The position numbers were made by a program, and so were the translations under genes. Positions 52,830 through 59,875 of a DNA stretch of 64,000 nt are shown here, one piece after another (within the stretch, counting starts at the first letter, position 1; every line of letters starts with the position of its first letter). The stretch lies in contig RQCP01000014.1 in assembly GCA_008668235.1 (NCBI GenBank), positions 1-64,000 on the forward strand. Reading direction: 5' to 3'. The notes beneath the pieces were generated by a model. The model was not told where the DNA came from. It searched no databases and was given only the letters and a program-made list of their open reading frames with translations. This DNA comes from Collinsella aerofaciens. GTDB taxonomy: Bacteria > Actinomycetota > Coriobacteriia > Coriobacteriales > Coriobacteriaceae.

Positions 52830-53327
52830 ATGAGGATTTTTAGCCCCAAACGATACGTTGCCTCGGTCGATCGCATCGACCTTGATACCCTTTGGGCCGA
52901 CGGCAAACGCGCCATTCTGCTCGATCGCGATAACACCCTGGTGCCGCGCGACACCGAGCAGGTCCCCGCCGCGATTTCCGCTTGGCTCGATGCCGCCCGC
53001 GCCAAAGGCTTTAAGCTGTGCATGGTGTCCAACAACTGGCATCGCGACCAGGTCATGAGCTCTGCACGCGAGCTGGGACTCGAGGCCATCAGCCACGCTA
53101 TGAAGCCGGCGCCGTTTGCCCTCAAGGCGGGTCTTAAGCGCCTCGGCGCCACGGCCGACGAGGCGGTGCTGATCGGTGATCAGCTCTACACGGACGTGTG
53201 GAGCGGCAACTTCGCCGGCGTCGATACCATCTTGGTTAAGCCGCAGGCGACGCAGGACCTGTGGTATACGCAGATCTTCCGTATCTTTGAGCGCCGGGCC
53301 CTGCGCGACCTTCCCTGCGAGGAATAG
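52830..53327 (+). CDS. YqeG family HAD-IIIA phosphatase
   Basis: A 165-residue HAD-superfamily hydrolase. Motif I is LLDRDNTLVP (the DxDNT variant of this family), motif II VSNN, and motif IV GDQLYTDVWSGN. YqeG-type enzymes are predicted phosphatases; related proteins act on phosphatidylglycerol phosphate, so a lipid substrate is possible but unproven. It starts at ATG 52830, one base after the mltG stop, and aroK follows after 8 nt. Confidence 0.88.
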   Translation: MRIFSPKRYVASVDRIDLDTLWADGKRAILLDRDNTLVPRDTEQVPAAISAWLDAARAKGFKLCMVSNNWHRDQVMSSARELGLEAISHAMKPAPFALKAGLKRLGATADEAVLIGDQLYTDVWSGNFAGVDTILVKPQATQDLWYTQIFRIFERRALRDLPCEE

Positions 53328-53335
53328 GTCTCGCT

Positions 53336-53869
53336 ATGTCCCAGCACAACAAACACGGCTGCGACCATATCTTCTTTATCGGCTTTTTGGGCGCGGGCAA
53401 ATCGACGCTCGCGCGCAACGTCGGAACCATGTTCAAGCGGCGTTTTATCGATACCGACCGCCTGGTCGTGCGCCGTTGCGGCAAGTCGGTAACCGAGATT
53501 TTTGAGACCGAGGGTGAGGGTCGTTTTCGCGAGCTCGAGACCTCGGCGCTCCGTTCGCTCCAAAGCGAGCGCAGCCTGTTGGTTTCGTGCGGGGGCGGTA
53601 TCGTCGAGACACCGGTGAATATTGAGCTGATGCACGAAATGGGTACGTGCATGTACCTCGAGGGCGACTTCGAGGATTCGATTCGCCAGATTCGTCGGTC
53701 CGACACGCGCCCCGATTTCCGCTCGCCCGAGCATGCCGCGCGCCTGTTTGAGCATCGCCGTCCGCTGTATCGCCAGGCCGCCGACCTTACCCTTGATATT
53801 CGCAACAAGTCCTTCGAGGACGTTTCCTACCTTTGTGCCGAGATGCTTTTGGAGCGTGGGCTGCTATGA
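53336..53869 (+). CDS. aroK: Shikimate kinase
   Basis: Phosphorylates shikimate at the 3-hydroxyl. The 177-residue protein is intact by motif: Walker A GFLGAGKSTLARN, FIDTDRLV (substrate-binding Asp), GEGRFRELE (Arg), SCGGGIVETP, and RRPLYRQAADLTLD in the lid/adenine region. It overlaps the AroB-like gene by 4 nt. In related genomes the cluster often also holds aroE and aroC; neither is present here, and the adjacent AroB homologue appears inactive, so the physiological role of this kinase is uncertain. Confidence 0.9.
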   Translation: MSQHNKHGCDHIFFIGFLGAGKSTLARNVGTMFKRRFIDTDRLVVRRCGKSVTEIFETEGEGRFRELETSALRSLQSERSLLVSCGGGIVETPVNIELMHEMGTCMYLEGDFEDSIRQIRRSDTRPDFRSPEHAARLFEHRRPLYRQAADLTLDIRNKSFEDVSYLCAEMLLERGLL

Positions 53870-54975
53870 TTCGCCGTCAACTGATCAATTTCCAAAACCG
53901 CAGCGTCGATGTCCGTGTCGGATTGGGCGCGTTCGAGGAGCTGTCGCGCATGTTTGCCTCGGCTGTGGGCAAGCCTAAGCGCGCGATGGTGGTTTGGAAC
54001 TCCGCCTCGTCAGAACGTTTTGATGAGGTCGTCGAGCATGCGCTGGTCGACGCCGGTTTTGCCGTGTCGCTGCTCGTCCTCGAGGTTTCGCCTGCTGGTG
54101 CCACGCTGGCCGATGCCGATGCTATCTTTGGCGCCTTGTCTGCCAACGGCATTACCTGCGACGATCTGGTTGTCGCCGTTGGCGATGCCGCAACCTGCTC
54201 GGTTGTTAGCTGGTGCGCCAACCAGTGGTGCGGTCGCACCGAGTGCGCGCTGCTGCCGACGACGTTCGACGCCATGCTCACGATCGCGACGACCATGAAG
54301 CCGCTCGTCGCCTCGTCGGCCAATGCGCTTCCCGCTATCGCGTTTCGTCCCGAACCGGGCTTGGTCGTGTGTGACCTCGACCTTGTTCGCGAGACGGACC
54401 CCGAGGACCTCAAGCTCGGCTATGTGGTACTTGTTGGCACCATGCTTTCGAGCAGCAAGTCCCGCTGGAATCAGTTTACTGAGACCGTCCCCGAGATTCT
54501 CGCGGGCGAGGAGGTCGCGCTCGTCAATGCCGTTCAATGGTCTCAGACTGCCCGCAAGGACGTACTGATGGCCACGAACCCGAGCGCCCGCCATGCGCTC
54601 GATTTTGGCAAGACGGGGGAGCGCACCCTGCGCGCTTGCTTGGGCGATGCCGCTTCGCAGGTCCCTGCCTACCAGCTGTTGTCCGAGGGCATGCGCTTTG
54701 AGGCGCGCCTAGCACATGATGCCTGCGACTTCGATATCGATTACGTCTTTGAGGTCGATGACTGCCTAGAGGACTTTGGTATCGAGGAACTTGCCCTCGA
54801 TCTGGAGCCTGCCGCATATATCGAGGAGTTCCGCAGGCAGCAGTTCGCTCGCTCGAATCGCAGCATGCTGCCGCTGCCCGCGGCACTCGGCGCCATTCGC
54901 CTAACGAGCGTTGAGGACGAGGTTCTTGAGCGCCATGCTCACGCTTACTTGGCTTCTCGTAAAGAACTTCTCTAA
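53866..54975 (+). CDS. Degenerate 3-dehydroquinate synthase-like protein (AroB pseudoenzyme)
   Basis: A 369-residue full-length protein in the expected aroB position, with weak AroB-like layout but without its catalytic residues. The NAD-binding GGG region reads VAVGDAATC (about residue 103). PTTLLAMVDSSxGGK reads PTTFDAMLTIATTMKP (131). The metal-ligand Glu/Lys block (G-F-A-E-V-I-K) reads GYVVLVGTM (185). NxGHTxGHAxE reads DFGKTGERTLRA (246). HGEAVxxGM reads LLSEGMRFEARLA (271). Thus all three metal ligands are replaced. The frame is uninterrupted and codon use looks normal, so it may be maintained for another function rather than decaying. The start overlaps aroK as ATGA. Confidence 0.7.
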   Translation: MIRRQLINFQNRSVDVRVGLGAFEELSRMFASAVGKPKRAMVVWNSASSERFDEVVEHALVDAGFAVSLLVLEVSPAGATLADADAIFGALSANGITCDDLVVAVGDAATCSVVSWCANQWCGRTECALLPTTFDAMLTIATTMKPLVASSANALPAIAFRPEPGLVVCDLDLVRETDPEDLKLGYVVLVGTMLSSSKSRWNQFTETVPEILAGEEVALVNAVQWSQTARKDVLMATNPSARHALDFGKTGERTLRACLGDAASQVPAYQLLSEGMRFEARLAHDACDFDIDYVFEVDDCLEDFGIEELALDLEPAAYIEEFRRQQFARSNRSMLPLPAALGAIRLTSVEDEVLERHAHAYLASRKELL

Positions 54976-54982
54976 GATTTAT

Positions 54983-55008
54983 TGACATCCATCGTCTTTC
55001 GTATCATG
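54983..55008 (+). promoter_or_regulatory. Candidate promoter upstream of the M24 peptidase
   Basis: A perfect TTGACA (54983-54988) is followed after 14 bp by TATCAT (55003-55008); with 17-bp spacing the -10 would be CATGTT. The -35 is strong, the pairing suboptimal. Confidence 0.4.
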
Positions 55009-55013
55009 TTGAG

Positions 55014-55076
55014 GGACGGGTTTCCAATCGGTTGCGGATCGCATGCGATTCCGTCGTTCGGTTGAGACCCGTCCCG
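55014..55076 (+). other. Long hairpin in the leader of the M24 peptidase
   Basis: GGGACGGGT (55014-55022) pairs with ACCCGTCCC (55068-55076) and encloses the palindrome ATCGCATGCGAT (55039-55050). It is followed by GTCTTTATA. It may be the terminator of the aroK unit or an attenuator within the next transcript. Confidence 0.5.
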
Positions 55077-55107
55077 TCTTTATAGAGACAACAAGAAAGG
55101 AATCTGC

Positions 55108-56238
55108 ATGTCTGAGTTTGCTGCCGGTCCTGCCGGTCGTATCGAGCGTGTCCGTGCCCTGATGGCCGAGCGTGGCTACGACGCCATCGTGGTGCGCGAC
55201 GAGGCCAACCTTCGTTGGCTTACGGGCGTGAAGGGCGTTTTCGATTACACCTTTGAATTCCCGCACGCGGCGTTTATTACGGCCGACCAGTGCCTGTTCC
55301 ACACCGACTCGCGCTACCTCAACAGCTTTGAGGAGAACACGCCCGCCGGCAGCCCCTGGGTCTACGACATGGATGAGGGCACCATCCCCGGTTGGGTCGC
55401 CGGCAAGATCGCGGCCAACAAGTGCCGCGTCTGCGCTGTCGAGGACGACATGCAGATCAACTTCTACCAGGGTATTCAGCGCGGCCTGGAGGATCGCTCC
55501 GTTGCCTGCATGCTGCCGCTGATGCATGACGACATTCGCAAGATGCGCGCCATCAAGGATGCCGAGGAGATCGAGCTCATGCGCCATGCACAGTCGATCA
55601 CTGACGCCGCCTTCCAGCACATGCTCGGCTTTATTAAGCCCGGTATGACCGAGAAGCAGGTTCGCAACGAGCTCGAGAACTTTATGTTCGCCAACGGCGC
55701 AGACAGCCTTGCCTTCGGCTCCATTGTGGCGAGCGGTCCCAACACCGCCAACCCGCATGCCGTGCCGAGCGACCGCGTGATCGAGAAGGGCGATTTCGTT
55801 CTCATGGATTATGGCGCGGGCTATTGCGATTACCGCTCCGACATGACGCGCACTGTCGTGATGGGCGAGCCCACCCAGGAGCAGCTCGACCTGTACGCAC
55901 TCGTGCGCCGCACGCACGAGGAGTGCGTCGCCGCCATCCATCCGGGCGTTGAGGGTAACGACATCTTCAAGCTTTCCAAGAAGATCATCGGCGATGCCGG
56001 CTATGGTGATTACTACAACCATGGTCTGGGCCACGGCGTGGGCATCGACATCCACGAGCTGCCCAACTTCAACCGCAGCAAGAACATCATCGAGATCGGC
56101 TCGGTTGTCACCATGGAGCCCGGCGTCTACCTGCCCGGCGTGGGCGGCGTGCGCCTTGAGGACTACGGCGTGGTCACCGAGAACGGCTACGAGCCCTTCA
56201 CCAAGACCCCGCACGACCTGCACGTTATCGACTGCTAG
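55108..56238 (+). CDS. M24 family Xaa-Pro peptidase
   Basis: A 376-residue pita-bread metallopeptidase that removes or splits Xaa-Pro dipeptides. An N-terminal creatinase-like domain (IERVRALMAERGYDAIVVRD) precedes the catalytic domain. The dinuclear metal ligands are visible: two Asp in MDYGAGYCDYRSDMTRT, His in NHGLGHGVGIDIHE, Glu in VTMEPGVYLPG and Glu in VRLEDYGVV. The ATG follows AAGAAAGGAA. Its place just before efp matches Firmicutes and Actinobacteria, where the peptidase and the Pro-stall factor EF-P are often neighbours. Confidence 0.92.
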   Translation: MSEFAAGPAGRIERVRALMAERGYDAIVVRDEANLRWLTGVKGVFDYTFEFPHAAFITADQCLFHTDSRYLNSFEENTPAGSPWVYDMDEGTIPGWVAGKIAANKCRVCAVEDDMQINFYQGIQRGLEDRSVACMLPLMHDDIRKMRAIKDAEEIELMRHAQSITDAAFQHMLGFIKPGMTEKQVRNELENFMFANGADSLAFGSIVASGPNTANPHAVPSDRVIEKGDFVLMDYGAGYCDYRSDMTRTVVMGEPTQEQLDLYALVRRTHEECVAAIHPGVEGNDIFKLSKKIIGDAGYGDYYNHGLGHGVGIDIHELPNFNRSKNIIEIGSVVTMEPGVYLPGVGGVRLEDYGVVTENGYEPFTKTPHDLHVIDC

Positions 56239-56262
56239 TCTACTTCGGTAGATAGTTTGGGG

Positions 56263-56306
56263 CGGGGCGTTCGGATCGATTCGGACGCCCCGCGTTCTCT
56301 TTTTAT
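56263..56306 (+). terminator. Terminator after the M24 peptidase
   Basis: CGGGGCGT (56263-56270) pairs with ACGCCCCG (56285-56292); a run of CTCTTTTT follows. Confidence 0.85.
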
Positions 56307-56335
56307 GCGCTCGCTGCAGGCGCCGTCTGCAAGTG

Positions 56336-56341
56336 TATAAT
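56336..56341 (+). promoter_or_regulatory. -10 box of an efp promoter
   Basis: A perfect TATAAT lies 58 bp before the efp start. The matching -35 is weak (GCTGCA at 56313-56318, 17-bp spacing). Confidence 0.5.
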
Positions 56342-56398
56342 TTCTGTCGTATGTAATTTGGACGCTTGTGCGTTCTGCCCATAACAAGAAAGGTCGCT

Positions 56399-56962
56399 AT
56401 GCCTACCATTTCTACCGCCGACTTCAAGAACGGCCTCGGTCTCCGCATCAAGGACAAGGTCTACACCATCGTCGAGTTCCAGCATGTCAAGCCGGGCAAG
56501 GGCGGCGCATTTGTGCGCTACAAGACCCGCGACATCAAGAGCGGCCGCGTCGTCGAGAACACCTGCAACGCCGGCACCAAGTTCGAGAGCGTCATGCTCA
56601 CCACCCGTGAGTTCCAGTACCTCTACAACGATGGCACCGACTACATCTTCATGGACAACGAGTCCTATGAGCAGGTTCCTGTTCCCGAGGACATGGTGGG
56701 CGAGAACTCCAAGTGGCTGCGCGAGAACGACGTCTGCCAGCTGCTCTTCGCCGACGATGAGCTCATGGGCGTGACCCCGCCGATGTTCATCGAGACCACT
56801 ATCGTCCAGACCGACCCGGGCTTTAAGGGCGACACCGTCCAGGGTTCCACCAAGCCGGCCACGATCGACACCGGCGCTGTCATCCAGGTCCCCATGTACC
56901 TCAACGAGGGCGAGGTCATCAAGGTTGACACCCGCGACGGCAAGTTCGTCTCCCGCGTCTAG
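56399..56962 (+). CDS. efp: Elongation factor P
   Basis: Relieves ribosome stalling at polyproline. The 187-residue protein has the KOW-like domain I with KPGKGGAFVRYKTRDIKSG, where the Lys of PGKGG is the tip residue that is modified in some bacteria, followed by two OB domains (ending VIKVDTRDGKFVSRV). The ATG at 56399 follows AAGAAAGG; the open frame upstream has no ribosome site. No EpmA or YmfI-type modifying gene is adjacent. The gls24-nusB genes follow. Confidence 0.96.
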   Translation: MPTISTADFKNGLGLRIKDKVYTIVEFQHVKPGKGGAFVRYKTRDIKSGRVVENTCNAGTKFESVMLTTREFQYLYNDGTDYIFMDNESYEQVPVPEDMVGENSKWLRENDVCQLLFADDELMGVTPPMFIETTIVQTDPGFKGDTVQGSTKPATIDTGAVIQVPMYLNEGEVIKVDTRDGKFVSRV

Positions 56963-56986
56963 CAACCAACTCTTCTAGGAGGACTC

Positions 56987-57349
56987 ATGCCCCAGGAAAT
57001 CAAGATTGACGGCATCGGCATTTCGCCCGATGTTCTGACCGCCATCGTCTCGCGCGCCGTGTCGGATGTCGAGGGCATCGCCTCCGTTGGCGTCAAGGAC
57101 CTTGCCACTAATCTTGTCTCCATGATGCTTTCGTCCAAGGCCCCGGCTTCCGAGCCGGCGGTCGAGGCCGAGGTCGTTGGCGACAAGCTCGCACTCACCG
57201 TGCGTGTCGTGGTGTTCTTTGGCTATCCGTTCAAGAAACTCGCCGAGGCCGTTCGCGCCGCCGTGGTCGCCGCCATCGATGCTCAGGTGGGCGTCGAGGT
57301 CGAGCGCGTTGACGTTTGCATCGACGGTCTCGTTTTCCCCAAGGAGTAA
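56987..57349 (+). CDS. Asp23/Gls24 family protein (second copy)
   Basis: A 120-residue Asp23/Gls24 protein: ISPDVLTAIVSRAVSDVEGIASVGV, then LALTVRVVVFFGYPFKKLAEAV and VERVDVCIDGLVF. It is a YqhY-like member, typically found between efp or acc genes and nusB, and differs clearly from the copy at 11114. YqhY-type proteins have been linked to fatty-acid synthesis control and envelope stress. The ATG follows AGGAGG; nusB starts 3 nt after its stop. Confidence 0.88.
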   Translation: MPQEIKIDGIGISPDVLTAIVSRAVSDVEGIASVGVKDLATNLVSMMLSSKAPASEPAVEAEVVGDKLALTVRVVVFFGYPFKKLAEAVRAAVVAAIDAQVGVEVERVDVCIDGLVFPKE

Positions 57350-57352
57350 CCT

Positions 57353-57937
57353 TTGAGCCTTAAGGTTTATCGCGGGCGTACGCTTGCCCGCAGTCAGGCG
57401 CTGCAGCTGCTGTTCCAGGCCGAGGCCACGGACAGTCCGCTCGAGCGCGTCCTCGAGGGCGATTTCCTGATCTCGAAGGGTCCCCTCGACCCCTATGCGC
57501 TGGAGCTTTGCCGCGGTGCCTACGAGCATATCGACCGCATCGACTGCGCTCTGCGCTCCGTTGCCAAGAACTGGGATCTTATGCGCATGCCCGGCGCCGA
57601 CCGCAATCTGCTGCGTATCGCCGTTTACGAGATGCGTTTCCTCACCGACGAGGAGGTCTCGGACGCCATCGTGATCAACGAGGCTGTCGAGCTTGCCAAG
57701 GCCTATGGCACCGACCAGTCCGCGTCGTTCGTCAACGGCGTGCTGGGCAAGATCGCTCGCAGCGAGGAGCTGCCGGGTGAGGACCTGTACCAGGAGCTGC
57801 TAGCCGAAGATCGCGCCCGCGAGGAGGCCCAGGCTGCCGAGGCTGCCGCAAAGGTTGCGGTTGCTCAGGCTGAGGCTGGCGTGCTGGCCGAGGATGCGGA
57901 TGCCGCCGGGGCTGACATCGACTCCGTCGAGGAGTAG
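57353..57937 (+). CDS. nusB: Transcription antitermination/rRNA processing factor NusB
   Basis: Pairs with NusE (S10) at boxA to keep rRNA transcription processive. The 194-residue protein has the helical NusB core (ARSQALQLLFQAE, then NLLRIAVYEMRFL, VINEAVELAKAYG, SFVNGVLGKIA) followed by an Ala/Glu-rich tail of about 45 residues. The start is TTG at 57353, with AAGGAG 6 nt upstream inside the end of gls24. Confidence 0.93.
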   Translation: MSLKVYRGRTLARSQALQLLFQAEATDSPLERVLEGDFLISKGPLDPYALELCRGAYEHIDRIDCALRSVAKNWDLMRMPGADRNLLRIAVYEMRFLTDEEVSDAIVINEAVELAKAYGTDQSASFVNGVLGKIARSEELPGEDLYQELLAEDRAREEAQAAEAAAKVAVAQAEAGVLAEDADAAGADIDSVEE

Positions 57938-57939
57938 TC

Positions 57940-58179
57940 ATGCCAGAGGGTTCTGTCCGTAACTTCGACGAGATCTCGGACCGCTTGGACCAGATTATCG
58001 CTACCGTTCGCTCCAAGGATACCTCCTTGGAGCGTTCGCTCGATTTGTTTGACGAGGCGATTGAGCTGGGCTCCCGCGCGGTCGATATGGTCGACAGGTT
58101 TGAGTTGACGCCGCGTGAGGCCGACAAGCTCGAGCAGGAATACGATGAGGATGCGGCAAACGAATCCCAGGATAGCTAG
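57940..58179 (+). CDS. xseB: Exodeoxyribonuclease VII small subunit
   Basis: A 79-residue helical hairpin protein: FDEISDRLDQIIATVRSKDTS, ERSLDLFDEAIELGSRAVDM match XseB. The small subunit joins XseA to degrade single-stranded DNA. It starts 2 nt after nusB. The large subunit gene usually lies between nusB and xseB, but is absent here. Confidence 0.88.
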   Translation: MPEGSVRNFDEISDRLDQIIATVRSKDTSLERSLDLFDEAIELGSRAVDMVDRFELTPREADKLEQEYDEDAANESQDS

Positions 58180-58205
58180 GCCGCATTTCCGGATACGAAT
58201 GGTTG

Positions 58206-59018
58206 ATGGCATTCATGAAACGCGTGCGTCTTGATGACGAACTGATTTCACAGGGCATCTGCGCCGATCGCGCGGATGCCCTTCGCACTCTTATGGCCGG
58301 CTTAGTCTCGAGTGGCGGCGAGCGCTTGACTTCGCCGGGCCTTAAGGTGATCCCAGGCCTGCCGCTGCACGTGAAGGGGCGCATTCCCTATGTTGGCCGC
58401 GGCGGACTTAAGCTCGAAGGTGCGCTTGATGCTTTTGGCATCAATCCGACGGGCCTTGCCTGTCTGGATGTGGGCTGCTCTACCGGCGGCTTTACCGATT
58501 GTCTGCTCAAGCGCGGAGCTGCGACCGTTGTCTCGGTGGACGTGGGTCGCGCCCAGTTCGATTGGTCGTTGCGTCAGGACGATCGCGTGATGCTGCATGA
58601 GCGCACAAACGTGACGCAGCTGCCTGAGCTTGGCTATGCCGGCGCCATCGACCTGGCTGTGTGTGATGTCTCGTTTACCAGCATCGCGAACATTATCGAT
58701 GCGGTGCTGGCGTGCCTGGCGCCTACGGGTGCATTCTGCACGCTCGTAAAGCCGCAGTTTGAGGCTCCGGCGGCGCTGGTGGGCGAGGGCGGCATTGTGA
58801 CCGATCCCGCCGTGCGCCGCGATACACTCGTGGCGGCGGTTGAACTCTTTGCTGCCAAGGGCCTCTTCCCGGTCGATGTGTGCGTGTCACCCATTCATGG
58901 TGCCAAGGGCAACGTTGAGTTTTTCCTGTACGGCACGAGATTTGACCCCGGCGACCGCTCGCAAGACGAGCTGCAATTCCAGGTATCGGTTATGAGCGAG
59001 AAAGCTGCAATGCTATGA
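58206..59018 (+). CDS. tlyA: TlyA family rRNA 2'-O-methyltransferase/hemolysin
   Basis: A 270-residue protein with an N-terminal S4 domain (RVRLDDELISQGICADRADALRTL) and a FtsJ-like methyltransferase domain (GGLKLEGALDAFGI, CLDVGCSTGGFTDCLLKRGA, and LVKPQFEAPAALVGEGG). TlyA methylates ribosomal RNA in mycobacteria and affects capreomycin susceptibility. The start is uncertain: ATG at 58206 or 58215, neither with a strong ribosome site. It overlaps nadK by 4 nt; tlyA-nadK-recN is a conserved trio. Confidence 0.9.
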   Translation: MAFMKRVRLDDELISQGICADRADALRTLMAGLVSSGGERLTSPGLKVIPGLPLHVKGRIPYVGRGGLKLEGALDAFGINPTGLACLDVGCSTGGFTDCLLKRGAATVVSVDVGRAQFDWSLRQDDRVMLHERTNVTQLPELGYAGAIDLAVCDVSFTSIANIIDAVLACLAPTGAFCTLVKPQFEAPAALVGEGGIVTDPAVRRDTLVAAVELFAAKGLFPVDVCVSPIHGAKGNVEFFLYGTRFDPGDRSQDELQFQVSVMSEKAAML

Positions 59019-59875
59019 AGGTCTTTCTGGTTCCCAATTATTACAAGCAAGAGGCGGTCGAGAGCGGCTTGATGCTCGAGCTTTGGCTGACGCGCCAGGG
59101 CTATGAAGTCGCATGGGCTGCCGACCAGCGATCGAAGATTCAAAGCACGCCTGATATTGATGGCTCCGATCTGGTCATTACGCTCGGCGGGGACGGTACG
59201 TTGCTGCGCGCTGCCCGCATCCTCAACCATCGCGAGATTCCTATCCTCGGTCTTTCCTATGGTCACCTGGGCTTTTTAACTGCTGCGAGTCCCGAGGAGC
59301 GCGACATTCTGCAGGTCGTAAGCGACGCCCTGTCCGGCGAGCTGCATGTGAGCCGTCGCGCCACCATCGCTGCGGATATCGTGTCCGTGCGCGAAGACGG
59401 TACGAAGGATGTCGTGCGCACGTTCGCCCTCAACGACATGGCGCTCACGCGCGGCCCCCTGTCCGATATGGTCGAGTTTGACATCACGGTGTCCGGCCAC
59501 CATATCGATCGCCTGCGTGGCGACGGCGTGGTCGTGTCCACGGCGACCGGCTCCACTGGCTATGCACTATCCGCAGGCGGCCCCATCGTGAGCCCCGACT
59601 ATACGGGCATGGTCTGCGTACCCATTGCGCCGCACACCATTCAGGCTCGTGCCTTTTTGACTTCGCCGAGTGATGTCGTCGAGATCTTTATGTCTGATGA
59701 CCGTCCGAGTGTTCCGGCGATTGCTATCGATGGACAGTTTATTACCTGCGACGGCACCGTTGAGAGCGTGGCTGTGCGCCGCGGGCCCGGAGATGTGCTG
59801 CTCCTCGATTACGGCCCCGAGAGCTTCTATAACTCGGTGAGCCGCGTTTTCTACGGAGTCCGTCATGATCGATGA
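59015..59875 (+). CDS. nadK: NAD kinase
   Basis: Makes NADP from NAD. The 286-residue protein shows TLGGDGTLLRAARI (GGDGT motif), LSYGHLGFLTAASPEE (NE/D-type second motif region), and GVVVSTATGSTGYALSAGGPIVSP. The start overlaps tlyA as ATGA, and recN begins 11 nt before its stop. Confidence 0.95.
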   Translation: MKVFLVPNYYKQEAVESGLMLELWLTRQGYEVAWAADQRSKIQSTPDIDGSDLVITLGGDGTLLRAARILNHREIPILGLSYGHLGFLTAASPEERDILQVVSDALSGELHVSRRATIAADIVSVREDGTKDVVRTFALNDMALTRGPLSDMVEFDITVSGHHIDRLRGDGVVVSTATGSTGYALSAGGPIVSPDYTGMVCVPIAPHTIQARAFLTSPSDVVEIFMSDDRPSVPAIAIDGQFITCDGTVESVAVRRGPGDVLLLDYGPESFYNSVSRVFYGVRHDR

